A stretch of 64,000 bases of DNA from a bacterium 1XD21-13 (GCA_009917555.1 QZDX01000001.1:248001-312000), one strand, 5' to 3'. Shown: positions 55,740 to 64,000, counted from the first letter of the stretch. Numbers and translations are program-made. The notes: generated by a model not told the origin, from the sequence alone.

Positions 55740-56804
55740 ATGGAAAAGAAGGATTTATATCAGTATGTGGGGAGCATGCAGCAGCTGGCCTATCTGCGCC
55801 CGGTAGTCCATGGGGAGGGGCGAAGCGACGGCATGAAGGCCTACGAGGTAAAAAACGGCGAGCTGTTTTTCCGCGTTTTGGCAGATAAATGCCTGGATGT
55901 GGCAGAGCTGTCTTACAAGGGAATGAATATCAACTTTCTCTCCAAACCGGGGCTTCAGGGACGCAATCATTACGATACCAATGGAGACGAGGCTCTGAGA
56001 AGCATTATGGGAGGCTTCTTCTTCACAGCAGGCTTGGAGAATATCTGCGGACCTTGTACCATTGAGGGAAAGGATTATCCCATGCATGGCAGGATACGCA
56101 CCACCCCGGGAGAGCATTTGTGCGGGGACGCCTTTTGGCAGGATGGAAAATATCATCTGCGTATTCAGGGAGAGATGCGGGAGGCAGAGCTGTTTGGGGA
56201 GAACATGGTTCTCCGCAGAAGCATTGAGACCTGCTACGGGGAAAAGTCCTTTACCGTAACCGATGAGATCACCAATGAGGCATGCCGCAGGGAGCCCTTG
56301 ATGCTTCTGTATCATATTAATATGGGCTATCCCTTCCTGGATGAGAATACAAGGCTTTGGATTCCGACCAAAAAGGTAACGCCCAGAGATGCCGAGGCCG
56401 AGGGCCATGAGGATCGGTATGATCAAATGGAGTCCCCCAAGGCGGAGGAACCGGAGTATGTGTTTATCCACGATCTCAAGGAGGATGAGCAGCAGGATAC
56501 CTTTGTCTGTGTTGTGAATCGGGAAAAGGAAATCGGGCTGAGGATAGATTTTAACAGGAAATATCTGCCTTATTTTATGGAGTGGAAGTCCATTGCCGCA
56601 GGCGATTATGTAATCGGTCTGGAGCCCTCCAATTCCAGTGTATATGGAAAGACCTGGCATGTGGACCATGACTGTGTACATTATCTGGAGCCCTTTGCGT
56701 CAGAAACCAATGCTCTGAGGTTTACCATCGCGGACACAAGAGAAGAGCTGGACCGGTGGGAGCAGGAGTTTAAGGAGAAATTTAATAAAAGAAAGGATGA
56801 ATAA
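55740..56804 (+). CDS. DUF4432 aldose-1-epimerase-fold protein
   Basis: A 354-residue protein of the galactose-mutarotase superfamily (DUF4432): DKCLDVAELSYKGMNINFLS and the central HGRIRTTPGEH contain the His/Arg and acidic residues typical of the fold, with ENEAC-like strands throughout. Related enzymes interconvert anomers or isomerise uncommon sugars. It has CAGGGGG upstream and its last codons overlap a possible start of the next gene. A mutarotase would suit the imported aldose. Confidence 0.8.
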   Translation: MEKKDLYQYVGSMQQLAYLRPVVHGEGRSDGMKAYEVKNGELFFRVLADKCLDVAELSYKGMNINFLSKPGLQGRNHYDTNGDEALRSIMGGFFFTAGLENICGPCTIEGKDYPMHGRIRTTPGEHLCGDAFWQDGKYHLRIQGEMREAELFGENMVLRRSIETCYGEKSFTVTDEITNEACRREPLMLLYHINMGYPFLDENTRLWIPTKKVTPRDAEAEGHEDRYDQMESPKAEEPEYVFIHDLKEDEQQDTFVCVVNREKEIGLRIDFNRKYLPYFMEWKSIAAGDYVIGLEPSNSSVYGKTWHVDHDCVHYLEPFASETNALRFTIADTREELDRWEQEFKEKFNKRKDE

Positions 56805-56805
56805 A

Positions 56806-57486
56806 ATGAAGCGATCAGAGATCAACAAAGTAATTAAGGAATTTGAGGGGCTGTTGAATGAGTATAAGTTTGCACTCCCGCCCTTCTGCCATTTTACACC
56901 GGAGGAGTGGGCAGAGAAGGGACATGAGTATGACGAAATCCGTGATAACGCTCTTGGGTGGGATATTACGGACTATGGCGAGGGCAACTATGACAAGAAG
57001 GGCCTTGCACTGATCACCATCCGTAACGGCAATGCCACGGATCCCAAATATACAAAGGTATATGCGGAGAAAATTATGATGGTTAAGGAAGGACAGATTT
57101 CCCCCAATCATTTCCACTGGAACAAGATGGAGGATATCATCAACCGGGGCGGCGCAGATGTGGTATTCCGCCTTTGGAACGCAGATCGTGAGGATGAAGG
57201 AAAGCTTCTGGATACTCCGGTAGAAATCTTCAGCGATGGCAGATGCTATACGGTTCCGGCCGGCTCTGAGATTGTGTTGAAGCCGGGCCAGTCCCTGACA
57301 CTGTATCCTTATTACTACCATGAGTTTACCGTGCGCAACGGCGTGGCTCTCATCGGCGAGGTTTCCATGACCAATGATGACAATACGGACAACCGCTTCT
57401 ATGAGCCTCTGGGAAGATTCCCCACCATCGAAGAGGATGAGCCGGCCTATCGTCTTCTCTGCACGGAGTATCCAAAGGCGAAGTAA
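56806..57486 (+). CDS. D-lyxose ketol-isomerase-type cupin
   Basis: A 226-residue cupin of the D-lyxose isomerase (YdaE/LyxA) type. Metal-binding residues are in PNHFHWNKMEDIINRGG (His, His and Glu) and YYYHEFTV. The known reactions are D-lyxose to D-xylulose and D-mannose to D-fructose. It is the last gene of the island and provides the aldose-ketose step. The start at 56806 is preferred because AAAGG lies nine bases upstream; ATG at 56797 overlaps the previous stop. Confidence 0.9.
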   Translation: MKRSEINKVIKEFEGLLNEYKFALPPFCHFTPEEWAEKGHEYDEIRDNALGWDITDYGEGNYDKKGLALITIRNGNATDPKYTKVYAEKIMMVKEGQISPNHFHWNKMEDIINRGGADVVFRLWNADREDEGKLLDTPVEIFSDGRCYTVPAGSEIVLKPGQSLTLYPYYYHEFTVRNGVALIGEVSMTNDDNTDNRFYEPLGRFPTIEEDEPAYRLLCTEYPKAK

Positions 57487-57504
57487 AAAGCCGGGGAAAA
57501 CTCG

Positions 57505-57533
57505 TTGACAAACCGGTGGAGAACCGCTATACT
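57505..57533 (+). promoter_or_regulatory. Promoter of the SRP RNA gene
   Basis: Consensus TTGACA (57505-57510), 17-base spacer, TATACT (57528-57533), just before the RNA. Confidence 0.88.
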
Positions 57534-57539
57534 AAGATT

Positions 57540-57832
57540 CTGAAATTGTTTAAGATTTCCGCACAGCCGGGGAGTTAGCGGTGCCCTGTACCCGCAATCC
57601 GCTACAGCGGGGGTGATATCCTGCCTCGGACCTTGAAACAGCATACGGCCCTTTGCAAGCAGCATTGACGCCTGGGTCTTGCGCAACAGAAATCCGTGAA
57701 CCGAGTCAGGTCAGGAATGGAGCAGCTCTAAGCGGAACCTTCTGTGTGCCGCGAGGTCACCTGGGCTGAGCCGGCTACATAGGTAACCGGTGCTGCTTCT
57801 GGTTCAAAGCAGGATGTGCGGATTATAATAAA
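57540..57832 (+). ncRNA. ffs: Signal recognition particle RNA, large bacterial type
   Basis: The 5' Alu-domain sequence GGTGCCCTGTACCCGCAATC is nearly identical to Bacillus scRNA. The S domain has GTCAGGTC-AGGAA-TGGAGCAGC (57705-57726), the Ffh-binding helix with its GGAA loop. GTGCCGCGAGGTCACCTGGGCTGA lies in the return strand, and CCGCACA near 57559 closes with TGTGCGG near 57815. Both Alu and S domains are present, so it is about 290 bases long. Ends are estimates from promoter and terminator. Confidence 0.93.
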
Positions 57833-57840
57833 GTCTACGA

Positions 57841-57874
57841 AGGGAGTTATTGCGGCAGCAGTAATTCCCTTTTT
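57841..57874 (+). terminator. SRP RNA terminator
   Basis: A 13-pair stem AGGGAGTTATTGC/GCAGTAATTCCCT with GGCA loop, followed by TTTT. It lies 15 bases before the radical SAM gene, so the latter depends on read-through or its own promoter. Confidence 0.85.
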
Positions 57875-57889
57875 ACAAAAGGAAGAAAC

Positions 57890-59551
57890 ATGCGGATTTT
57901 GTTAACGGCCATCAATGCAAAATATATTCATTCCAATCTGGCTGTCTACAGCCTGAAGGCCGCGGCGGGAGAGCTGGGGTCTCATGTGGAGCTGGCGGAA
58001 TTCACCATCAATCACAGGACGGAGGAGATTTTGGGGGAGATCTACAGGCGCAGGCCCGAGGTTCTTCTGTTTTCCTGCTATATCTGGAATATAGAGCAGG
58101 TCAAGGAGCTTGTGAGAGAGTGTGCACAAATACTGCCGGGAGTGCCCATTTGGCTGGGCGGCCCGGAGGTGTCCTTTTGTGCTGGGGCGCTTCTTAAGGA
58201 ATATCCGGAGCTTACGGGGATTCTTAGGGGAGAGGGAGAGGAAAGCTTTCGCCTGCTTGTTGAGAGCTATGTGGCGGGAGTACTGGATTGGAGCCGGATT
58301 CCCGGAGCAGCTTTTCGGTTGTCCGGGGAAATTTGTATCAATGCTCCCGGGGCGCCCCTTGATATGAGTGCCCTGCCCTTCCCCTATGAGGAGTTGGGGG
58401 AATTCTCCCACCGCATTATTTACTATGAATCCTCCAGAGGATGCCCCTTTTCCTGCAGCTACTGCCTTTCCTCTGTGGAGAAGCAGGTGCGTTTTCGGGA
58501 TTTAAGCCTGGTATTTGAGGAATTACAATATTTTTTGGATGCAAGAGTGCAGCAGGTCAAATTTGTGGATCGCACCTTTAACTGCAATCACGGCCATGCC
58601 CTTGCAATCTGGACCTACCTTTTGGAGCATGACAATGGGGTGACCAATTTTCACTTTGAGATTGGGGCGGATCTGTTAAATGAGGAGGAACTGGAGCTGA
58701 TGGCCCGGATGCGACCAGGCCTGATCCAGCTGGAAATCGGAGTCCAGTCGGTGAATCCGAAAACCATCGGAGCCATTCACCGCCGAATGAACCTGCAAAG
58801 GCTGAAATCCAATGTGGAAAGAATCCATGCCATGGGCAATATCCACCAGCATCTGGATCTTATTGCGGGACTGCCCTATGAGGACTATGAAAGCTTTGCC
58901 TGCTCCTTTGATGAGGTGTTTGACATGAAGCCGGAGCAGCTGCAGCTGGGGTTTTTGAAGGTTTTGAAGGGGGCCCCGATCCATCAGGAGACCAAGACCT
59001 ACGGAATTGTATGCCGCCAAAAGCCGCCCTATGAGGTGTTGTATACCGACTGGCTTTCTTTTTCCGATATTTTACAACTAAAGGCAATTGAAGAAATGGT
59101 GGAAATCTATTATAATAGTCATCAATTCCGGCATACATTAGAAAAGCTGCTGGAAGAATTTCCTTCTCCCTTCCGGCTTTTTGAAGCGCTGGCAGCCTTT
59201 TATGAGAGGAAGGGAGAACAGGGGCCCCATCATTCCAGGCTTCGGAGGTATGAAATTCTGTTAGAATTTATCAGGGAAGTCCATGGAGAGGAAGAGGAAA
59301 GATACCGGGAGCTTCTGACCATAGACGCGTACCTGCGGGAACGCCTGAAAAGCCGGCCGGCTTTCGCATCGGATCTCAGGCGCTTTCAGCCAAAGCTTCG
59401 GGAAATTTTGAATCAGGTGGGAAAGCAGAAGCATGTGGAGGCACTGTCTGCCTGGGGAGAGGAGCCCATTTATCTGATATTTGATTATGAAAAGAGAGAT
59501 CCCTTAACAAAGGATGCCTTTGTGAGCCCATGGAAGGAGTATGGGGCTTAA
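57890..59551 (+). CDS. B12-binding-type radical SAM protein, DUF4080
   Basis: A 553-residue protein. An N-terminal Rossmann-like cobalamin-binding-type domain (MRILLTAINAKYIHSNLAVY, WLGGPEVSF) has no clear DxHxxG. The radical SAM core has the 4Fe-4S motif C185, C189, C192 (RGCPFSCSYCLSS), and a C-terminal DUF4080 region follows. The substrate of the DUF4080 group is not known. GGAAG lies six bases before the ATG, which follows the SRP RNA terminator closely. Confidence 0.88.
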   Translation: MRILLTAINAKYIHSNLAVYSLKAAAGELGSHVELAEFTINHRTEEILGEIYRRRPEVLLFSCYIWNIEQVKELVRECAQILPGVPIWLGGPEVSFCAGALLKEYPELTGILRGEGEESFRLLVESYVAGVLDWSRIPGAAFRLSGEICINAPGAPLDMSALPFPYEELGEFSHRIIYYESSRGCPFSCSYCLSSVEKQVRFRDLSLVFEELQYFLDARVQQVKFVDRTFNCNHGHALAIWTYLLEHDNGVTNFHFEIGADLLNEEELELMARMRPGLIQLEIGVQSVNPKTIGAIHRRMNLQRLKSNVERIHAMGNIHQHLDLIAGLPYEDYESFACSFDEVFDMKPEQLQLGFLKVLKGAPIHQETKTYGIVCRQKPPYEVLYTDWLSFSDILQLKAIEEMVEIYYNSHQFRHTLEKLLEEFPSPFRLFEALAAFYERKGEQGPHHSRLRRYEILLEFIREVHGEEEERYRELLTIDAYLRERLKSRPAFASDLRRFQPKLREILNQVGKQKHVEALSAWGEEPIYLIFDYEKRDPLTKDAFVSPWKEYGA

Positions 59552-59583
59552 ACAACAGCACAGAGTAAAAGAGGAAACGAAGC

Positions 59584-60297
59584 ATGACAGATACGTACAT
59601 TGCGCTTGATTTGGAAACGACCGGATTAAATCCATCTAGGGATCGGATTCTGGAAATCGGAGCCGTAAGGGTGGTTGACGGACAGATAGAGGAAACCTAT
59701 GAAACACTGGTGAATCCAGGGAGAAAGCTGGATAAGAGGATTGAGGAGCTGACCGGAATCACGGATGAAATGGCGGCAGGAGGAATGGACACCCGAACGG
59801 CCGTAACGGGGCTGGTGGAATTCTGTGGGGAGCTGCCCCTTTTGGGTCATAACATTCTCTTTGATTACAGCTTCCTAAAGCAGAATACCATGAATCTGAG
59901 CCTGCCCTTTGAAAAAGAGGGAATCGATACCTTAAAAATTGCCAGAGTCCTGTTCCCGAAAATGGAGCACCGGAGCCTGCAGTCTCTCTGCTGCTATTAT
60001 CAGATACGACAGGAAAAAGCACATCGGGCAGTGTCAGATGCCCTGTCCGCAATGGAGCTGTATAGACGGATGCGGGAGCAGTTTGCGGAGGCGCCGGAGG
60101 AGCTCTTTGCCTCTAAGCCGCTGATTTACAAGGCGAAAAAGCAGAGTCCGATTACCCCGGCGCAAAAAGGGTACTTGAATGATCTGTTAAAATATCATAA
60201 AATAACATTAGAAATGTCCGTGGACAGCCTTACAAAGAATGAAGCATCCCGGATGATTGACCGGATTATTTCGGAGCATGGGAGGATTCAAAGATGA
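59584..60297 (+). CDS. DnaQ-family 3'-5' exonuclease
   Basis: A 237-residue DEDDh exonuclease: YIALDLETTGLNPSRDRILEIGAV (ExoI), LGHNILFDYSFLK (ExoII) and HRAVSDALSAMELY (ExoIII with His). A C-terminal extension (KKQSPITPAQKGYLNDLLKYH) resembles a small nucleic-acid-binding tail. It may be a stand-alone proofreading or repair enzyme; PolC, the main replicative polymerase in this group, has its own exonuclease. The last codon overlaps the start of the 33-residue peptide. Confidence 0.9.
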   Translation: MTDTYIALDLETTGLNPSRDRILEIGAVRVVDGQIEETYETLVNPGRKLDKRIEELTGITDEMAAGGMDTRTAVTGLVEFCGELPLLGHNILFDYSFLKQNTMNLSLPFEKEGIDTLKIARVLFPKMEHRSLQSLCCYYQIRQEKAHRAVSDALSAMELYRRMREQFAEAPEELFASKPLIYKAKKQSPITPAQKGYLNDLLKYHKITLEMSVDSLTKNEASRMIDRIISEHGRIQR

Positions 60298-60395
60298 ATT
60301 GGTACAGTAAAAAAACCAGAAAAATCATTTCAACCGTGATTATTGTAATTGTAGTTTTGGCTATGGTAGTACCCCTTCTGTCTTACGCGCTCTAA
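60294..60395 (+). CDS. Small single-span membrane peptide (33 residues)
   Basis: The ATG overlaps the exonuclease stop (ATGA) and has GGAGG seven bases upstream. The product starts MNWYSKKTRKIIST, followed by a hydrophobic helix (VIIVIVVLAMVVPLLSYAL) running to the end. The basic N terminus and single span suggest a small membrane protein or an unprocessed signal-anchor. The translational coupling and good ribosome-binding site support it being real. Function unknown. Confidence 0.65.
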   Translation: MNWYSKKTRKIISTVIIVIVVLAMVVPLLSYAL

Positions 60396-60430
60396 GGGGA
60401 GTATCCAAAGCCGGAAAAGAGGAAAAGAGG

Positions 60431-61867
60431 ATGAAAAAATATATCGGAATCGGCCTTCTTCTCGCGCTGGTGCTTGCGGGAATGGGAGGCAGAGAGGCTC
60501 TCGCAAGGGAGAAGCAGAAAGAAACCATACATACGGGTGTTTATGCCGATGAGATTGATTTGTCAGGGATGACCGTAGAGGAGGCGGAGCAGGAGGTCCT
60601 AGCTTATATGGACCGCCTGGGAGAAGAGACTCTGACCCTGGAGATTTTTGATGAGCAGGTTCAGGTAACATTAGGAGAGCTGGGGCTTGAGTGTACCAAC
60701 CTGAAGGTAGTGGAGGAGGCCGCCCAGCTGGGCAAGACAGGCAATGCCATAAAGCGCTACAAGGAGCGAAGAGATCTGGAGCATGAGAATAAGATCTACA
60801 AGCTGGATTGGATGCTGGATTCGAATCTGGTGCGGGATTTTGTAAATACGGAATGTGTAAAATTTGACTCTGAGGCAGAGGATGCCACCCTGCGGAGAGT
60901 GAACGGGGCCTTTGAGATCGTGGATGGCAACACGGGCACAAAGCTTGACATAGAAGGCTCTGTCAAAATGATTATGGACTACATTGAGAATGAGTGGGAT
61001 AAGGAGAATGGCAGAATCACGCTTCCGGTTGAAACTGATTATCCCAGAGGAAGTGAGGAGGAGCTGAGCCGGGTGAAGGATGTACTGGGGACCTTTACCA
61101 CCAGTTATTCCACCTCTAACGGGGCCAGAAGCCAGAATGTGGCCAACGGAGCCAAGCTTATTAACGGGACGGTTCTGTATCCGGGAGACACCTTTTCCGC
61201 ATATGAGGTCGTAAGCCCCTTTACTACGGAGAACGGCTATGAGATGGCCGGCTCCTATCTCAACGGAAAGGTAGTGGACAGTCTGGGCGGGGGAATCTGC
61301 CAGGTATCCACCACCTTGTACAATGCGGTACTGCTTTCCGAGCTGGAGGTTGTGGAGAGATCCAATCATTCGATGATTGTAACCTATGTGGACCCCTCTG
61401 CGGATGCGGCCATTGCCGGGACCTACAAGGACTTTAAGTTTAAAAATAATACGGATGCCCCCATCTACATTGAGGGAGCCACCGCCAACAAGCAGATTAC
61501 CTTCACCATCTATGGGGAGGAGACCCGGCCGAGCAACCGTACGGTGAAGTATGTAAGCCAGACTCTGAGCACAACCGATCCGGGCATACTGATTGTAGCA
61601 GATCCGGGACAGCCCATCGGCTATCGTGTGGTAGAGAGCGCTCACCGGGGCGTGCAGGCGGAGCTTTACAAGCATGTGTATGTGAATGGTGTGGAGGAAA
61701 GTGTGACAAAGGTTAATAAGAGCACCTACAATGCCTCCCCGCGAACCGTAGTGATTGGCGTGGCCGGCGATCCGGGACTGTCTGCGGAGCTGGTAGAGGC
61801 CGTGGCTACCCAGGATGAGGGCGTGGTCAATGCGGTTCTGGCTTCCTGCATAGAGAGAATGCAGTAG
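60431..61867 (+). CDS. VanW-family exported protein (YoaR-like)
   Basis: A 478-residue exported protein. The signal peptide covers residues 1-24, followed by a peptidoglycan-binding-like domain (ADEIDLSGMTVEEAE, PG_binding_4 type) and the VanW domain (YPGDTFSAYEVVSPFTTENGY, then SLGGGICQVSTTLYNAVL). VanW occurs in some vancomycin-resistance clusters, but most copies, including ones like this without vanA/B genes, are of unknown function in the cell wall. AAAAGAGG lies right before the ATG. Confidence 0.88.
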   Translation: MKKYIGIGLLLALVLAGMGGREALAREKQKETIHTGVYADEIDLSGMTVEEAEQEVLAYMDRLGEETLTLEIFDEQVQVTLGELGLECTNLKVVEEAAQLGKTGNAIKRYKERRDLEHENKIYKLDWMLDSNLVRDFVNTECVKFDSEAEDATLRRVNGAFEIVDGNTGTKLDIEGSVKMIMDYIENEWDKENGRITLPVETDYPRGSEEELSRVKDVLGTFTTSYSTSNGARSQNVANGAKLINGTVLYPGDTFSAYEVVSPFTTENGYEMAGSYLNGKVVDSLGGGICQVSTTLYNAVLLSELEVVERSNHSMIVTYVDPSADAAIAGTYKDFKFKNNTDAPIYIEGATANKQITFTIYGEETRPSNRTVKYVSQTLSTTDPGILIVADPGQPIGYRVVESAHRGVQAELYKHVYVNGVEESVTKVNKSTYNASPRTVVIGVAGDPGLSAELVEAVATQDEGVVNAVLASCIERMQ

Positions 61868-61903
61868 GATGGACGAAGAAAGACAGAGCAGGAGCAGATA
61901 GAG

Positions 61904-62890
61904 ATGAAGGTGGGAAAGGTCTCGGAGACCATTTTAAAGAGGAGCATTTTCAAGCAGATTCGCACCAGACGGGATGAGGTGCTCCTGGGGGCCGGCGTAG
62001 GAGAGGACTGCGCGGCCATGAGGCTGGAGCCGGGAGAAATTTTTGTCATTTCCACGGACCCTATTACGGGGACCGTGAAGGATGTGGGAACCCTGGCTAT
62101 TCAGGTTACGATAAATGATCTGGCCAGCAGCGGAGCGGAGCCGGTAGGTGTCATGCTCACGGTCCTTCTGCCGGAGGCTGTTACGGAGGAGGATATTAAG
62201 AAAATGATGGCTCAGGTGGAGGAGGCCTGCGCCAAGGCACGGATTCAGGTTATGGGAGGCCACACGGAGGTTACAAGGGCCGTGAACCAGCCGGTGATCA
62301 GCGTGACCGGTGTGGGAAAGGCCAGAGAGGAACGGCTGGTGTCCACCGCAGGTGCAAGGGTGGGCCAGGATATCCTGGTGACAAAGTGGATTGGCATTGA
62401 GGGAACCTCCATTATCGCAAAGGAAAAGGAGGAGGAGCTTCTGGGGAGATTTTCAAGAAGCTTTGTGGATACGGCAAAGAATTTTGATCGGTATCTGTCC
62501 GTACTGCCAGAGGCCATGCTTGCCTCCGATTTTGGCATCAGCGCCATGCACGATGTGACAGAGGGTGGAATTTACGGAGCGCTGTGGGAGCTGGCAGAGG
62601 CATCTGGGATTGGTCTGGAGATTGATTTAAAGGCTATTCCCATTCGTCAGGAGACTGTTGAGATCTGTGAATATTTTGGGCTGAATCCCTATTACCTCAT
62701 TTCCAGCGGCTGTATGCTGATGGCGGGGGATCGAGGCCATGATCTGGTGCGGGAGTTGAAAAAAGCAGGAATTCCGGCGGCAGTCATAGGAAAGGCTGTA
62801 GAGGGTAAGGCAAAACGAGTCATGAATGGCGAGGAGGAGGCTTTTTTAGAGCGGCCCAGGGCGGATGAGCTATACAAAATATATCAATAA
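61904..62890 (+). CDS. AIR synthase-related protein (HypE/PurM fold)
   Basis: A 328-residue protein of the PurM/HypE superfamily: an N-terminal AIRS half with GAGVGEDCAAMRL and TDPITGT, and a C-terminal half with HDVTEGGIYGALWELAEASG. The ATP/phosphate motif MGGHTEVT is near residue 120. No hydrogenase genes are nearby and the C-terminal Cys of HypE is absent (it ends YKIYQ), so hydrogenase maturation is unlikely. Substrate unknown. Confidence 0.85.
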   Translation: MKVGKVSETILKRSIFKQIRTRRDEVLLGAGVGEDCAAMRLEPGEIFVISTDPITGTVKDVGTLAIQVTINDLASSGAEPVGVMLTVLLPEAVTEEDIKKMMAQVEEACAKARIQVMGGHTEVTRAVNQPVISVTGVGKAREERLVSTAGARVGQDILVTKWIGIEGTSIIAKEKEEELLGRFSRSFVDTAKNFDRYLSVLPEAMLASDFGISAMHDVTEGGIYGALWELAEASGIGLEIDLKAIPIRQETVEICEYFGLNPYYLISSGCMLMAGDRGHDLVRELKKAGIPAAVIGKAVEGKAKRVMNGEEEAFLERPRADELYKIYQ

Positions 62891-62944
62891 AAGCAGTAAA
62901 GAAGCTGACGATTATTATGGAAAAGCAGAATAAAAGGAGGAGCT

Positions 62945-63427
62945 ATGAGGGAAAAAATTTTAACCTTTATTGAAAAAAACAGCCGGGTGGATCTGAAGGA
63001 TTTGGCCGTGATGCTGGGAGTAGATGAGATAGCGGTGGCAAATGAGATCGCTGACATGGAAAAGGAAGGAATCATCTGCGGCTACCACACGCTTATTGAT
63101 TGGGATAAGACAGGAGAGGAGAAGCTGACCGCCCTTATTGAGGTAAAGGTTACGCCTCAGCGGGGACTGGGCTTTGACAAGGTAGCTGAGCGTATCTACA
63201 ATTATGCGGAGGTGGACAGCGTGTATCTCATTTCCGGCGGCTTTGATTTTATGGTGATGATCGAGGGCAAGACCATGCGGGATGTGGCTCAGTTTGTGTC
63301 CGATAAGCTGTCACCGCTGGATACGGTATTGAGCACAGCTACGCATTTTGTGCTGAAGAAATATAAGGATCATGGCTCGATTATGGTACATAAATCAAAG
63401 GATGAAAGGATGTTGGTGACACCGTGA
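62945..63427 (+). CDS. Lrp/AsnC-family transcriptional regulator
   Basis: A 160-residue protein with N-terminal HTH (MREKILTFIEKNSRVDLKDLAVMLGVDEIAVANEIADMEKEG, shown only in part here: helices at about 12-45) and a C-terminal RAM/AsnC ligand domain (ALIEVKVTPQRGLGF, YLISGGFDFMVMIEG). These regulators usually sense amino acids. The stop overlaps the start of the aminotransferase gene (GTGA), so the pair is translated together and the regulator probably senses a substrate or product of that enzyme. Confidence 0.9.
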   Translation: MREKILTFIEKNSRVDLKDLAVMLGVDEIAVANEIADMEKEGIICGYHTLIDWDKTGEEKLTALIEVKVTPQRGLGFDKVAERIYNYAEVDSVYLISGGFDFMVMIEGKTMRDVAQFVSDKLSPLDTVLSTATHFVLKKYKDHGSIMVHKSKDERMLVTP

Positions 63428-64000
63428 GAAACTTTTTAGCTGACAAGGTTGTAGAGATTGCCCCCTCAGGCATCCGAAAGTTTTTTGATATTGTAAGTGA
63501 GATGCCAGATGCCATTTCCTTGGGAGTGGGAGAACCGGATTTTGATACCCCCTGGCATATTCGGGAGGAGGGAATTTACACTCTGGAACGGGGGCGGACC
63601 TTTTATACCTCCAATGCGGGCTTGAAGGAGCTTCGGGAGGAGATCGTAAACTATCTTAAGCGGCGTATTGATGTGAGCTACGATCCCATGAAGGAGGTCG
63701 TGGTGACGGTAGGCGGAAGCGAGGGCATAGATATGGCCTTCCGTGCGGTGCTGAATCCGGGTGATGAGGTGCTCATTCCCCAGCCCTGCTACGTATCCTA
63801 CGAGCCCTGTGCCGTATTGGCAGACGGTGTTCCTGTGATTATCAATCTGAAGGAGGAAAATGAGTTCCGTCTTACCAAGGAGGAGCTTTTAGAGGCCATC
63901 ACGGAGAAGACAAAGATTCTGGTGCTTCCCTTCCCCAATAATCCTACGGGAGCCATTATGGAAAGGAAGGATTTGGAAGACATTGCCGAGGTTGTGATTG
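63424..64000 (+). CDS. Class I/II PLP-dependent aminotransferase (cut by window end)
   Basis: The first 192 residues of an aspartate-aminotransferase-fold enzyme: ISLGVGEPDFDTPWHI, TFYTSNAGLKELREEI, TVGGSEGIDMAFRAV and PFPNNPTGAIM, which contains the conserved Asn-Pro-Thr-Gly. The PLP lysine lies beyond the window. The start is GTG at 63424, overlapping the Lrp-type regulator. Amino acid specificity cannot be told from this part. Confidence 0.9.
   Translation, partial: MRNFLADKVVEIAPSGIRKFFDIVSEMPDAISLGVGEPDFDTPWHIREEGIYTLERGRTFYTSNAGLKELREEIVNYLKRRIDVSYDPMKEVVVTVGGSEGIDMAFRAVLNPGDEVLIPQPCYVSYEPCAVLADGVPVIINLKEENEFRLTKEELLEAITEKTKILVLPFPNNPTGAIMERKDLEDIAEVVI

Noticed and set aside
57447-57889. 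Possible cobalamin riboswitch or small protein upstream of the radical SAM gene
   Set aside because: The region is explained fully by SRP RNA (Alu and S domain motifs) with its own promoter and terminator.

Overview
The window is a chromosomal origin region of a spore-forming member of the Clostridia, most likely Lachnospiraceae. Evidence for this is the order rpmH-rnpA-yidD-yidC-jag-mnmE-mnmG-rsmG-parA-parB to the left and dnaA-dnaN-yaaA-recF-gyrB-gyrA to the right of a cluster of DnaA boxes (about 26.55-26.59 kb). It also has two perfect parS sites, the sporulation pair spoIID/spoIIQ, a DUF3881 gene and a large SRP RNA with a Bacillus-like Alu domain. Most genes point away from oriC (minus on the left, plus on the right). 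No phage, insertion sequence, rRNA or CRISPR array is visible.

Left end (1-5.4 kb): a small coiled-coil protein; a surface protein and a SARP/BTAD-type regulator that are both broken by single-base losses; a HlyIII-family membrane protein; a GIY-YIG protein; spoIIQ and spoIID. At 5.5-16.8 kb: glgP, an eukaryote-type ileS under an isoleucine T-box, a dacF-like DD-carboxypeptidase, a YkgJ-like cysteine-cluster protein, tRNA-Arg(CCU), DUF3881 and serS. At 16.9-26.4 kb: DUF4446, parB, parA, rsmG, mnmG, mnmE, jag, yidC, yidD, rnpA, rpmH. At 26.4-35.3 kb: oriC and dnaA to gyrA.

Right of gyrA (35.5-43.6 kb): a DUF2975/XRE pair, two large GT-C-like membrane proteins, a PlsC acyltransferase, and a ZTP riboswitch leading into a PurO-type IMP cyclohydrolase and a stand-alone AICAR transformylase (the last two steps of IMP synthesis as two proteins). 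At 43.9-57.5 kb lies a sugar-utilisation island. A divergent ROK repressor faces a ribose-type ABC importer, followed by a ROK kinase, class II aldolase, VOC protein, two PfkB kinases, a P-loop kinase, a ribulose-phosphate-3-epimerase-type enzyme, a SIS hexuloisomerase-type enzyme, a DUF4432 mutarotase-like protein and a D-lyxose-isomerase-type cupin. Together these could import an uncommon aldose or ketose, isomerise and phosphorylate it, epimerise it and cleave it; the substrate cannot be read from sequence. At 57.5-64 kb: SRP RNA, a DUF4080 radical SAM protein, a DnaQ-type exonuclease, a 33-residue membrane peptide, a VanW protein, an AIR-synthase-like protein, an Lrp regulator and an aminotransferase cut by the window end.

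The most unusual signal is a family of at least five structured intergenic elements that end in the ribosome-binding site itself (shared end ACT-NN-AATAGGAG), directly before ileS, gyrB, gyrA, the AICAR transformylase gene and the VOC gene. Two are long hairpins whose outer stems differ in sequence yet stay paired. Three carry the small hairpin GTCGC-GCA-GCGAC, with a covarying GTTGC-GCA-GCAAC version.
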